Part shown: positions 1 to 9,696 of the stretch, piece after piece
Layout of the letters: every line of letters starts with the position of its first letter
How positions within the stretch are numbered: position 1 is the first letter of the stretch
From: Pleurotus djamor
Lineage: Eukaryota > Basidiomycota > Agaricomycetes > Agaricales > Pleurotaceae
DNA: 31,441 nt
Direction of reading: 5' to 3'
Assembly: GCA_029747585.1 (NCBI GenBank)
Contig: JAPEVF010000538.1
Location: 1 to 31,441, forward strand
Position numbers and translations under genes: made by a program
Notes under the pieces: generated by a model
Told to the model about the DNA's origin: nothing
Seen by the model: the letters and a program-made list of their open reading frames with translations, nothing else
Databases searched by the model: none

Positions 1-11
1 ACCCTCTGTTG

Positions 12-91
12 TGTATGATTAGGCGGTTTGCTCACAGTGTATCAAATGTATGATTAGGCAGTCCTGTGTTTATAAGTGTACGATTAGGCAG
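12..91. repeat. three degenerate copies of a 15-bp unit at the window edge
   Basis: The unit TGTAYGATTAGGCRG occurs at about 12, 47 and 77, spaced 35 and 30 bp, with one or two substitutions between copies. Such subterminal arrays are common near the ends of DNA transposons, and a decayed transposase lies further right at 4585-5310. The array runs off the left edge of the window, so its full size and owner cannot be told from here. Confidence 0.5.
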
Positions 92-458
92 TTTTTTCCC
101 TGTGTACTTTTAGCTACAGATGATGCCGGCCCACCTCTTCCTTCGACTTCATCTCGTTTCTCACTTTCCGTTCACACCCCCTCTCAATTACTATTTTCTT
201 GTTCGGGACACCGCGCGGCAAAGCGTGTGTGTCTTCGGTTGGCTATCACGGTCTCCACGCGTGAGTTCAGAGATCATTGGACAAGCCCAAACAATGCGAT
301 GACGCGTACACTTATCCCTCCCACATCCCAGGCCAGTGAACTATCATTTTGGTCGATCCGATCGAGCCTCCACCATTGCTTCCTGCTTTGCAATCCCGCT
401 ATCATCTTTCTTGGCCACTTCTTTACCCCCTCGTTCACCCTTCGCCAGCCTCACGGTG
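92..458. other. non-coding flank left of the LTR-like element
   Basis: No convincing gene. The short ORFs here overlap in several frames, have biased composition and show no splice structure or recognisable motif. The stretch ends in CGGTG at 454-458. The same five bases sit at 4097-4101 on the far side of the LTR-like element, so this flank was probably continuous with 4102 onward before the insertion. Confidence 0.5.
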
Positions 459-703
459 TGTAGCGGAACCATACCTATTATGGTAAATCCTACTTCGAGT
501 CACTCCTGTACCCCTCGCTCCTCCTTAGTCTCTCTTTCTTTGCTAGTATAGTGTAGGTTGACAGTCATCATGTAGATAACTTGTATAAAGCCGTAGGCTC
601 TCTGGTAGCAGCGTACTGAATACAGGACGATTTACCCCTGTCATCTGTAACGAGTAACGTTCGTGTGGTGTGACCGATCCCTAATAGGAAAGCTCCCGTC
701 ACA
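459..703 (+). repeat. left LTR-like repeat
   Basis: Starts TGTAGCGG and ends CCCGTCACA. From 523 on it shares near-identical blocks with the right repeat: the cttagtctctctttctttgc segment, the agataacttgtataaag segment, the cctgtcatctgtaacgagta segment and the gaccgatccctaataggaaa segment. It keeps the uninterrupted TAACTTGTATAAAG site that is split by the insertion in the right copy. Confidence 0.6.
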
Positions 704-1927
704 TATTTTTGACAGAAACATCTCGTCTCGTATTTACTCTCTCATCTCACGAGTCACCCGTATCTTATCGACAAAACCGAACATCTTTCCTATCCTTTTC
801 TCTTATCTCTACTCCTCGGAAATCTCTGGTCTGATCAGCCTAGGTCTCCGAATAATAATATTTAGTTAAGTTTCTCTCTTCTTTCTTAGTTACTAAACCC
901 CGGTATACCTATAGGTGCAAACGAGAAATGGCTAGCAACGTTAACGACAACGTTCCTACCACTCCGGCTCAGGCTGTGCCTGGCGCCTTTCTCGTAGATA
1001 TTTTTGATAGTGAGTCCCCTTGGACTACTCTTCCTGACAGTACTGCCGATGGTCTAAGCCATCAGATCGCTGCTAAGACGCCACAAGCGAGTGTGGACGC
1101 AGTGAGTACTCGTGACGGGTTCGCTACCCCACGAGAGACTCCATCCCACGCGATGGAGACCCGCAATGTCGACGACGACGTTGTGGAGCCGAGTGACGAG
1201 GCTCTTCGAGATCTGGAGGAAGAGCGTATTCAAGTGCGAGATTTCTCAAAGAGACCAAAGTGGGAAGCATCTCGAAGAGCTTCACCGAAGTCGGGCGTAG
1301 GTGAGCTGGTATTTCCCGAAGTTCAACGTTCAAGCATCGTTAAGCCAGAATAGTATAGAGGGGATTCCCAAGAGAATGCACATCCGTGCAATGACACGCT
1401 GGTCAATCTCCCCTTAATAACTCCTGCGATGAAAGGAGCGTCCTGATCATATTCTCGGGTCCATGAAAAGTTCTTGAGGTCTATGAGCGTGATTTGTGAT
1501 GTATTATATGTCTCGCCTAATGATTTCAGTATGCGCGCCCGATCGGATACGAATCAGGTATTGGAAAGACGTATCAATCATGAGGTCGCCGACATATTGA
1601 AAGAGGTGGAAAATATGCGCACTCAGCTTCGTTTAGGCCGATCCGAGGATACCGCTCAGATGACTAGAGCCAACGCACCGGAAGTTGCTAACGCCGCTCT
1701 ACAGAAGGAAATCGAGCGACTTGCCGCGGGGAAATGTACTAAGGGTTGGGAATGGAAGAGGGATGATACAAAGGGGAGGTACGTATGCGTGGGGGGCACA
1801 CACACGCCAGTTGAACATCAAATGATTCAATCCAATCCAACCTGTGCGATTCAACTCGTCAACTCGCCTTTCTCATTCATCCCTTGGCCATACCTAGGGG
1901 ATATATTTCCTTTTTGTATTGTTTACT

Positions 1928-1965
1928 AGTGACCGCCATTGGCGCTTAGGGTACCTTGCTTGCGC
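1928..1965. repeat. second copy of the nested element's 38-bp head
   Basis: agtgaccgccattggcgctt and the following taccttgcttgc match 3371-3406 with few mismatches. It is either a fragment of, or a second insertion by, the same small-element family. A right end was looked for near 2603 but coding-like sequence appears to read through that point, so only the head is claimed. Confidence 0.5.
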
Positions 1966-2838
1966 GGTCCACTATACCAAGGAGGGGCAGTAGAGTGGGG
2001 TCACGCGGACAGCTCCAGGTTTGTATGTGCATTGGTTGACGGCGGCGTTACTAATGTATTGCAAAGGACGATGAGGTATTGGAGTTGGAGCTATATGTCT
2101 ACGACCGATTTATCCTACAACGACCAGGGATAGTATCCAAAAGCCAGGAAGATATTTGACTTGCAATCGTCAACCTTACGGCAGATTGGTGGAATGACTG
2201 AAAGGGTCTTTGGAAAGAAGCAGGTCAGAATAACTTCATCGTATCGGATGAGTGGCGTACCCAGCTCATGCCGTTCTAGCGTCCTCTGGCTTTATTTCCC
2301 CACCGCGGGGTACACTCTGTTGAACTGCACATGCCACATAAATTCATTGATCACGACTCCAGCTTGGTGCGCACATACTCACCTAGCATACTGCCGGATT
2401 TCAAAGCATCCGATTTCGCGGGGACTGGATTACGCCTGAGGCAACTAGGCTATTACGACGGAACCGGCCACTTTGTAGACCCTGCGCAATTATACAGAAC
2501 CGCGTCGTTGGGTGCTTTGTGTAAAGGTTGGGTCTTCATAAATAAAGACAGACCAAATCCAATAAGGTGTGGGTGGCGCTTATATTCGCTTTGCGCACAA
2601 AGGTTACTTGGGTAACGAGATGTTTCCTGCAGAGAGACCGTGCCAAAGGTGAGTTCCTCTGCAGATGTCGGACGGAAAAGACAACATGCACTAACGATTC
2701 CGCAGCTTCATAGTGCCCTATAACCTGCATCCTTTCAATAGGCTGTACGCGTAGGCATGGGGGAGTCGATCTGGTCCTGGCGAAGCTGGAAGCAATGGGA
2801 CAGGCCAAGTAGCGCCCATCACACAGGACAAACATGTA

Positions 2839-2879
2839 CAAATTTTTGTACATTCCCTGAGTCGATGTACAAAAATTTG
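2839..2879. repeat. perfect 15-bp inverted repeat (hairpin) in the LTR-like element
   Basis: The arms CAAATTTTTGTACAT (2839-2853) and ATGTACAAAAATTTG (2865-2879) are exact reverse complements separated by 11 nt. The left arm also sits inside a near-palindrome of its own, GTACAAATTTTTGTAC. It is AU-rich with no T-tract following. It could fold in RNA, be a DNA-binding site, or be the core of a small palindromic insertion. No function is assigned. Confidence 0.7.
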
Positions 2880-2969
2880 GCTTTATTTGCATCGGAAGCG
2901 CCCGGGGAACGCTCTGAGAAGGTAAGACAGAGACGGTAGTGGGCAAAACTGCAGTTCCACAGCAGAAAT

Positions 2970-3150
2970 TAGTTCGTTATTAGTGCCATAGTCGAGAGCC
3001 AAGCAAGACGTGAGGAGCAGGGGAAACGTTGACGCGTTGCCTGGGTGCTTTCGAAGGTATGTAGGAGGGAGAGGGCGGCTGGAAAAAGTACAGTTCCTCG
3101 ACCTCAGCAGACTGCAGTAAATAGCTCGTTATCAGTGGCGTAGTCGAAAG
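2970..3150. repeat. two degenerate direct-repeat copies, 152 bp apart
   Basis: A 29-bp segment at 2970 (tagttcgttattagtgccat and onward) recurs at 3122 with five mismatches. Both copies are preceded by a similar cagttcc...cagcaga segment. They look like an old tandem duplication in the 3' part of the LTR-like element. The segment resembles a tRNA A-box, and a B-box-like GGGTTCGATC lies at 3235, but spacing and folding do not support a tRNA. Confidence 0.5.
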
Positions 3151-3370
3151 AGGCGAGACGGCAGGATATTGGGGAAATAGCAACGAAGCCGAGGCTACCG
3201 TCATGGGTAGAACGTCGGGTAAAAGCCCATACGCGGGTTCGATCAAAGGCAAACGCCGGTGTTGGTTCCCACACGTCCTATATATAGGTTTTTAGGGTAT
3301 GGGGGGACCCTTAGTCTCTCTTTCTTTGCTAGTATAGTGTAGATAGTTGACAGTCATCATGTAGATAACT

Positions 3371-3981
3371 AGCGACCGCCTATGGCGCTTAATGTACCTT
3401 GCTTGCACTTGTCTAACCCAATTCTGAGCACGGTTTTGTTGATCTTGTATTCTTTACTAGTATCTATTCTCATACAACCTACCAAGTATCATATGCGTCC
3501 TCAATGTGTGAATTGTGATTGGTTATATACTCAGACAGGCTGCGAAATGGAGTACACAACCTTAAGTAGCCTAGGGCTGCAATGGATGAATTGTGAGCTT
3601 GGAGGATTGAATAAGGACCACGTTATGGTGAGCGGAGAGTTGTTCATCCCATCACTCCCTTGTGATAAGTAGAGAGGAGGTCCATTCAAGCGAAGGGCTG
3701 ATAGAAGTTGGGTGGTCGTCACAGTTCCTGCAGTCTCAATGGATGAAGACGTTCGCGATGAGCTATAACTGTGGCCCGAGTACTGAGTACTGAGTACTGA
3801 GTACTGATCCATCCCGGTATCACTGGTCAGTCGGTTTGTCACGAAGCTCAAGAAATCATAGGGGTGTTAGCAGGGGCAAAGACCAGCGGTCCGCGGACAA
3901 TTGTGTTTCGGGGAATGCCGGTGAGCAGTCCATCGATCCTAATTAGGAAGGATTCGACAGCGGAAAACCTTGCAAGCAAGG
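3371..3981. mobile_element. nested 611-bp insertion with inverted near-ends and TAACT target duplication
   Basis: TAACT is present on both sides (3366-3370 and 3982-3986) and only once in the intact left repeat, so this is a clear insertion with its empty site preserved. Inverted repeats TACCTTGCTTGCA (3395-3407) and TGCAAGCAAGGTA lie near the left end and at the right end. The left one is preceded by 24 bp (agcgaccgcctatggcgctt and onward). That 24-bp head plus repeat also occurs at 1928-1965. No transposase is encoded; a 96-codon open frame at 3382-3672 looks fortuitous. Best described as a MITE-like non-autonomous DNA element of unknown superfamily with 5-bp duplications. Confidence 0.65.
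3778..3805. repeat. (GAGTACT)4 microsatellite
   Basis: Four perfect tandem copies of the 7-mer GAGTACT inside the nested insertion. Confidence 0.95.
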
Positions 3982-4101
3982 TAACTTGTATAAAGCCGTA
4001 GGCTCTCTGGTACTAGAGAGAGCAGCGAACTTAGAATCCCCCTGTCATCTGTAACGAGTAACGTGACCGATCCCTAATAGGAAAGCTCCCGTCACACGGT
4101 G

Positions 4102-4584
4102 CCAGCCACTCATCACCTGACCACCTTCCGCCTACCATACTACAGTCTACCGACCAGCAACTTGGTCAGCTTGGTATAGCCTTTCCTCATCCCTTGCTCC
4201 TGCCCAAACAATGTCAACTTGGCACCGAGGTTCGCTATATTTGTCTCCTTTCTCCCACAAATCCTGCACTTCCCGCCCTTCAATCACCATTAACCTACCT
4301 CCACCTGCCCTTGAGCGCTAAGGACAATCTTTTACACAGTCCCGAATACGGTTATTCATGGTACTTACAGCTGTTTTACTCCTGTTTCTACCGAGAAACC
4401 TCAATATAGTCGTGTCTGTTAACCTCATCTCGAACCATGGAACCATATGAGTCGCTGTCCTCCACATAAGAGCAGGTCTGCCCAAGCTCTTGAGCATATT
4501 CTTCAAGTTCTTCCTTGTCACGGTGAGCGGGGCCTTCAGACCTACTCGTGCAAATTGCGCGCACTTATATTCATCCCAGAGAAC
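4102..4584. other. non-coding stretch between the LTR-like element and the transposase remnant
   Basis: No gene supported. C- and T-rich, with only short overlapping open frames. Given the zinc-finger coding remnant that follows, this may be the 5' untranslated region or terminal region of the same decayed DNA transposon, continuous with 92-458 before the LTR element inserted. Confidence 0.35.
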
Positions 4585-5310
4585 ATGGCGAGATGCAAAT
4601 TCTGCGGTGTCTCAAAACAAAAATGGGACAATGATTGTAATCCTCGAAGGCACCAGACCGCTTGCTCGACTCAATTCATGGAGAACAGTTTACCCCCCAG
4701 CCAACGTCGAATCAAATTTTCCTGGTCCTGAGCCCATGGTCATTCCCGAAGACATCGTTGCTGGCATTGTGTGTCCGCTCTTTGCCCTGTTTTCGTCGTT
4801 TCCAAGCTTTCGTGTGTAGCCAATGAGGGATCCATCTCCCATTGACGACATTGTTATTGAACCCGCTCCTGCAGCCATTGCGGAAGACATAGAAATTGCG
4901 AGATAACGAGCCCATCAAGCCCCCACACCTCCCGCCGGTGGTTGAACCATCATTGCCACCACCCATCGAACCCCAATCAGATCCACCCCGCGTCTCTCGC
5001 ATCTACCCCAACCAGTCGTCGCACAATCCTGACCATCATATCTCAAATTCAACATACTCGATGACGACAATAGCGACAACATGCTTGATACCAAAGACAG
5101 ACCATCCGTTGCAGATGGCAACCCACCCTGGTTCCCCTTTCCTGGCTTCCCGGACTCTCCTGCGGGATCCTGCTTCTTCAAGTCTGCTATCCGTGCTTCT
5201 CGACTCTTTCTGAACTGCTCTCTCATTGACTTTGGTCATCCTGTACTCTCGGCTCGCTTCGTGGACTCACCTTTGTATCAGTGTAGAATAAAAATCAATG
5301 TATATTTATA
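4585..5310 (+). pseudogene. decayed N-terminal part of a Plavaka-like transposase
   Basis: From ATG 4585 a short frame encodes MARCKFCGVSKQKW...RRHQTAC, a C2HC/C2H2-like finger of the kind found at the N terminus of fungal DNA transposases. Coding character then moves between frames. A proline- and acid-rich linker follows, with a possible intron at about 4770-4819. Then come PPRVSRIYPNQSS and, in another frame, DGNPPWFPFPGFPDSP. The RVxRxYP and PWFPF motifs, with an acidic stretch between them, resemble the N-terminal region of Plavaka-family transposases of mushrooms. That assignment is from memory and tentative. Stops and frameshifts are frequent, and no DDE catalytic core follows, so this is a truncated fossil. 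Confidence 0.45.
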
Positions 5311-5558
5311 GCTTTTGGCGAAAAGACTAGACTGTTTCAACATACTCAGATGGGTAAGTACAAGAACCAGGAGTGAGGTTATTGGATGAGATGTGTGTGT
5401 ACTTGCTTGGCAGCGATGAATAACAAGACGCGGGCTAGACTCGTCACCAGTCGTTGGCACGCGAGTTTGCTTGGTGTTGTTTGGGGCGTCGGAGAATGAA
5501 AGGCAAACTCCTGGTTACGAGCCTAGACGCGGGCGCCTGAGTGACTTGGCTTCAACCC

Positions 5559-7040
5559 ATGTTAACCACTTCTCCCGATAACGCGAGGTCACCGACCCCG
5601 CCACGCCGTCGCCGTGCAGAAGTTGATGTTGATTCCTCCGCAGAGTGTGCTCCAGCGATTGGTTCGACTTGCAAGAAACGGCGCAAGTATGAATCAACAG
5701 TCGCGTCTGGAGTAAAGCGCGCTGCCCAACTCGCCCTAATCTCCGCCATGCTGGACCACGACCATGAATATCCCTACCAGTATCATTATATATGTGGTGA
5801 CAGTCGTGTTGGTGATGAGATGTCGCCTATCCAGTTCAGTCATACCATAGCCAAATCAGTTGATGACCTAACGGTATGCACTCGTCTCCTACTTGTTTTA
5901 CACCCAACTAATGCGATGTCTACCCTCCAGCTCACAAAGCTCGAGTGGGCTTGGAACATGGACTACTACACCCTGAACTTGGACAGTAGTAAGAACCTAC
6001 AACCTTGTGTGTTGGCCCTCTATTCGCATCGATTCCTTACTCAATTCTGAATTTCCTTAGTGACCACCCCCCTTCATTCCTTTCTTGACAAAGGAACCGA
6101 CAGCTGGTTCTGGCTACCAGCTGATCCAAACCTGATGGATCGACTGTACGCTATCTACATCGTCTCTCCGGCTTCACCCCCGCGTCGTACCCTAAAAGCC
6201 GAATACAAGAAGAAGAAGACTTTCGACTATGATCTTATAGCTCTCAAAGGCATGGAATATGCTTGGGACATACAACAGTACTTGGACTCGTACACATCCA
6301 AGTCGGTCGCCATCCGCCAGTCCCCCATGCACGGATATCCCTTTGACGAACTCCCGACATACCGACTGCACCTTTATCCTCACCTTGTTATCTTCAATGC
6401 TGGGCAAAAATTGGACCGCTTCTTCCCAGACAATCCTTCCCCTTCGGTGGAAGAATTTATCGCCAAGTTTCCTTTCTTGAACATATTCCAATCCAGAGCG
6501 TTTTTGATGCAACAATGCTTGGCTTTGTATAGATTCTGGATGTCCCTTTCTCCTCCTCCCTCCTTTACGGCTTCCCGCGATTCAAAGGTCCCACCCATTC
6601 CTGGCCAACCGCGTCCCTCACGCACTGGTCCGACTCAAAATACCCGAAACACCGACAGCAATGGTGCCGCTAGCGTTTCAGCATGCAGCCGGGATAGCTA
6701 CGTCAGTAGTAGCGCCGAAGAAGATTCGACGGTAACCGAGCTCGCCGAACTCGAAGAACTGTCTCACCGCGTCACTACATGGGCTGAGAATGTATACCAA
6801 GCATTCTTGCTCGACGACGACGAGCCTACCACTCTGGCAGACGCAACGGCGCCAGGAGCGGACCATGAGCCAAGATCTGGATCTGACGGCAGTTCGTCCA
6901 ACGGTTCGACCCCCAGTTCTTCAGAGCCTGACGATAACCTGCCGCTGTCACCGATTTCCGCGGTTTGTCCCAGGGTAGAATCAAATAAGACTCTTCCGGA
7001 CGACATTCCTATGATTGGACAGGTACCCGAGAAGGAATGA
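5559..7040 (+). CDS. HNH-endonuclease-like domain protein, three exons
   Basis: Exons 5559-5873, 5931-5988 and 6061-7040 give 450 residues. The introns are 57 and 72 nt, the first with a CTAAT branch site. Start chosen at the first ATG of the open frame. Residues 1-45 are basic (PPRRRRAE, CKKRRKYE) and could be a nuclear localisation signal. Residues 76-150 have the layout of fungal HNH-type domains: a Cys-Gly turn (C79 G80), FSH at 93-95, LEWAWNMDYYTLNLD at 109-123, PLHSFLD near 128-134 and SWFWLP after it. The usual C-x-T-G and central Asn are not clear, so catalytic activity is doubtful. A second conserved-looking block (YPFDELPTYRLHLYPHLVIF) lies near residues 215-235. The last 130 residues are Ser/Asp/Glu-rich and disordered. 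Family assignment is by pattern resemblance to lineage-expanded mushroom HNH proteins. Confidence 0.6.
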
Positions 7041-7070
7041 GCATGGATTTCGGCCTAACGCCATTAATGA

Positions 7071-9616
7071 TTAATCACGATTCACATGTACAGTACATCG
7101 ATGAATAACCTCTGACGACACGATACCCAGCTCCTTTATGAACGCTTTCTGGACGCTATCCAGCGCTTCCTGAGGAACATTTGCTTTCTTCAAAATCTCG
7201 TCAATCTGGTCATAGAGTAAAGTGGGTTTAGGTTCCTCAGATAGCGCAAGGCCTTCGAGGTTCTTTCCGTTGACAACATCTTCGTAAGAGGTGTCGGGGA
7301 TGAAGAACTTCTCGGGAAGTTTGTCTAAGAGATCATCGGTTGTGTCGTTTTGAGTGAGCTGAATTATATAGCCTAAGACCTGAAGCACAAGAGTGTAAGG
7401 GTGTTTACAAAATCCATCGATATGCCACATACCTGGGGACCTGGGATACGAATGACGCAACCGTCTTGGCATGATTGGAAGTTGTGAGAGTTCTCGCTCT
7501 GGCTACTGGAACTGCCGTTGCTGTACGACCAACACAGGACGCCTCCTGAAGACTGGGAATTCGACTGCATAGTCTTCTTCTCCGTTTCGGCCTGGGCTGA
7601 GCTATATTTGATCTTAATAGGTATATCCTATATACTAGGTCAGTGATCATGTAAGTTGGTCGAGAAGTAGCAAAACAGACCTTGCAAATGATGAATCCAA
7701 CCGTAAAGCCCGGAAGGAGGTACTTGTTTAGTTCGCCGCTCCCTTTTTCTTCAGGTTGTCCATGTTATTGACGCCGCTGGGCCATTTCGCACTTGAGCTC
7801 CGAGTTGATGTGATGATACATCTTGGACTCCTGGAAAAACTGCGGGCGAAACCAGCCCCCACGATCAACGGATACCAGCGTAGCCCGAAATCCCACCCAG
7901 ATCTCATTGGAGGTCTTTTTGGTTTCAGTTCGACTACCACCACTGCTACTTTGGCTGCTCTGACTGTGATTCCAGAACCAAAGGTTACACTGCGAAGACG
8001 AGATGCAGAAGATCGGTCCCCTTGGTAGCTGTATTCGCTGTCAACTTGATGATAGAGCGTGAACTCTTGCCAACGACTACCACCCGAAGTTTTGTCAGGT
8101 CCGCCGAGTAATCGTCTAGGTTGGGCGGTGCGCCTGGCTTCGGTGCTGGGAGAACGTCGCCGCCTTTGTTGAGAACTTGATAGCGGGCGGTGAGCTCTGT
8201 GGTCTCCTTCTTCAGCGACTCGATCGAAAGCTTGATTTGCTCTTGTTGTTGCCGAGTATCCGTGGCTTCAGCGAGAGCTTGACGGGAAGCAGCATCGGTC
8301 CAAGCTCGTGTCGCGTTGTTGACCTCTAGCTGGATATTAGCATAAGTCTCCATCCCGTTCTGAAGGGCCTTAAGGAGATTCCGACGATCCCGAGGGGTTG
8401 AACCAAGGTTTCTAGTTGCTTAGGGTTGACGACGTTCTTTCTGTCAATAGCGAGCAGGGCAACGGAGAAAACGTTGGCGGTATAAGCCTTGGCCAAGTTG
8501 CCACGGGCCTCCGAAAGCCTCGATTCGGCCGAGGTGACAGCTTCGCGAAGTTTCTCGACATCACCCTTGCTCCCCATCGCGAGCGCGACGAGCTGTTGGT
8601 TGAGAACGTCCAGCTGTTGCGATTTTGAGTCTATCTGGTCCTTGATGAGGTCGGGGTTCTGTGTGAGGTCCTCCAAGTTAAAGTTCGGCGAAAGACCCTG
8701 CCACCAGTTCACCGGCGTCATCTGGACAGGGTAGACCTTCATGCTCCCGTCCAGGGAGCTCATAGCCGACTCACGAAGAGAGTCTTTGACCTCGTGGAGA
8801 AACTCGGCAGCTGTCTTGACGTCCATATAGCCCATGTATTCCCGGACGTTGTGGGAAAATCCTCGAATAACGGCGTCACTATACTTCGCGGCGAGCTGCG
8901 CTTGTCGCACAGCGGTTGTATGGGCCAGTTTGCGGCTGAGGGCGTTGAGTTTACGCTGGGATTCGGGACTAGATGGATCGACCCCCATGGCCTCCTCTAT
9001 CATCTTGTCCCGCTCCAACTCCCACTTCTGCTTCGCGTCGAGGTAGTCCATCATGAGCAAGCTACTCAACTCAATGCGGTTGATCGTTCCATTCTGCGGT
9101 TTCGACAGACTGAACGGGGCGTTGGAGACGAGATCGAGGTCATAGTTATCGGAGTCAGAGCTAGAGAACTGCGTTAAAGCTTTCTTGTCGATATTCTTGT
9201 CCTTCTCGTCACCATCCTTGTCGAGCCAGTGGGGGATGTTCACCTCTTTGAGGAGCCACTTCCGAATTTTACCCTGATGGTGAGCGAGATTGTTGTCCTG
9301 AATTTTGGGAAGGAGATTGTTGAGAAGCTCCTCGTAGACCTGAGAGAGGTAGATGCCCTTGGCACCCGAGACCACTTCTGCAATATCGTACATCTGGTCG
9401 GCGATGTGAAATTCGGCTTCGTTGACTGCGATGGGCTTGATAAATTGGCCATATATTCCAGCTCCTTCGGCGTCCCAAGCATACTGCTTGAGTTCGAGGA
9501 ACTGGCCTGGGAACTGTAGGACAAAGAGCTGGCCACCACCGGGGTTGAAAAATTGCTTGAGACTGTTGATGATGACGCCCACTGGGAAACTCCCAGTAGT
9601 CTTGCTATCGTCTCCA
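7071..9616 (-). pseudogene. decayed gene for a large protein of unknown function
   Basis: Coding character runs along the minus strand for about 810 codons but changes frame several times. The longest block (about 9582-8368, 400 codons) carries SLKQFFNPGGGQLFVLQFPG near its N terminus and coiled-coil segments. The frame breaks near 9590 and near 8368, where a missing A would turn GGAATCTCC into GGAAATCTCC, and again at about 8050-8000 and 7800-7745. Later blocks include METYANIQLEVNN, VSVDRGGWFRPQFF and LPGFTVGFIICK. Two intact-looking introns (7628-7680 and 7380-7432, both 53 nt) join the final exons, which end at 7071. No in-frame ATG opens the main block; a METIARLL start at 9616 is one base out. 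Several breaks are not at homopolymers, so I favour a true pseudogene over sequencing error. I do not recognise the family. Confidence 0.65.
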
Positions 9617-9696
9617 TCGTTAGAATTAGTGGTTCATGGCTGAATTAGAGGAACGATTCTTCTATGTTGGAAACTACAAAGGATACATCGTACAAA

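Larger units (their letters stand above)
928..2882 (+). pseudogene. decayed multi-exon gene inside the LTR-like element
   Basis: An open frame begins with ATG at 928 and runs about 140 codons, ending in a charged, helix-prone stretch. A second segment (1531-1780) is coiled-coil-like and leads into a CTKGWEWKRDD...YVCVGG motif. In-frame coding-like segments follow near 2068-2281 (with two stops, containing ADWWND and VSDEWRTQLMPF) and near 2440-2648, with a second KGW...RCGG-like motif. A canonical intron is visible at 2649-2705 (GTGAGT donor, CTAAC branch, CAG acceptor), and a plausible one at 2020-2067. The exon after 2706 ends in a Gly-rich stretch. Frameshifts and stops prevent a continuous reading. 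The KGW...C-G-G pattern may be a zinc-binding or gag-like domain, but I do not recognise the family. Confidence 0.45.
459..4096 (+). mobile_element. degenerate non-autonomous LTR-retrotransposon-like element
   Basis: Two direct repeats, 459-703 and 3260-4096, both begin TGT and end CCCGTCACA, giving the TG...CA ends of LTRs. The unit is flanked on both sides by CGGTG (454-458 and 4097-4101), a 5-bp target duplication. The right repeat is longer only because it holds a nested 611-bp insertion. Long blocks between the repeats are identical, for instance 553-607 against 3345-3370 plus 3987-4012. The first 50-60 bp of each repeat match poorly and there are small indels. No reverse transcriptase, integrase or protease motif was seen in the 2.5-kb interior, so the element would be non-autonomous. 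Orientation is inferred only from the plus-strand coding remnants and a TATA-like TATAAAG near 581 in the left repeat; no tRNA primer site was found. Confidence 0.55.
3260..4096 (+). repeat. right LTR-like repeat, split by a nested insertion
   Basis: Starts TGTTGG and ends CCCGTCACA, followed at once by the CGGTG duplication. It matches the left repeat in blocks at 3309-3370 and 3987-4096 and is broken between them by the insertion 3371-3981. A 4-bp (atag) and a roughly 10-bp (ctagagagag) insertion also distinguish it from the left copy. Removing 3371-3981 and one TAACT restores the left repeat's sequence across the junction exactly. Confidence 0.55.

Noticed and set aside
1923..2608. Second complete small-element insertion bounded by TTACT duplications
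   Set aside because: TTACT occurs at both places, but coding-like sequence (AHKGYLGNEM) reads through the supposed right end and the interior does not resemble the 3371-3981 element. Only the 38-bp head is kept.
3130..3250. tRNA gene or tRNA-derived SINE (A-box-like TGGCGTAGTCG, B-box-like GGGTTCGATC)
   Set aside because: The boxes are about 100 bp apart and no cloverleaf can be folded by eye.
3382..3672. 96-codon open frame in the nested insertion
   Set aside because: No domain, no homologue at the related head at 1928, and length compatible with chance.
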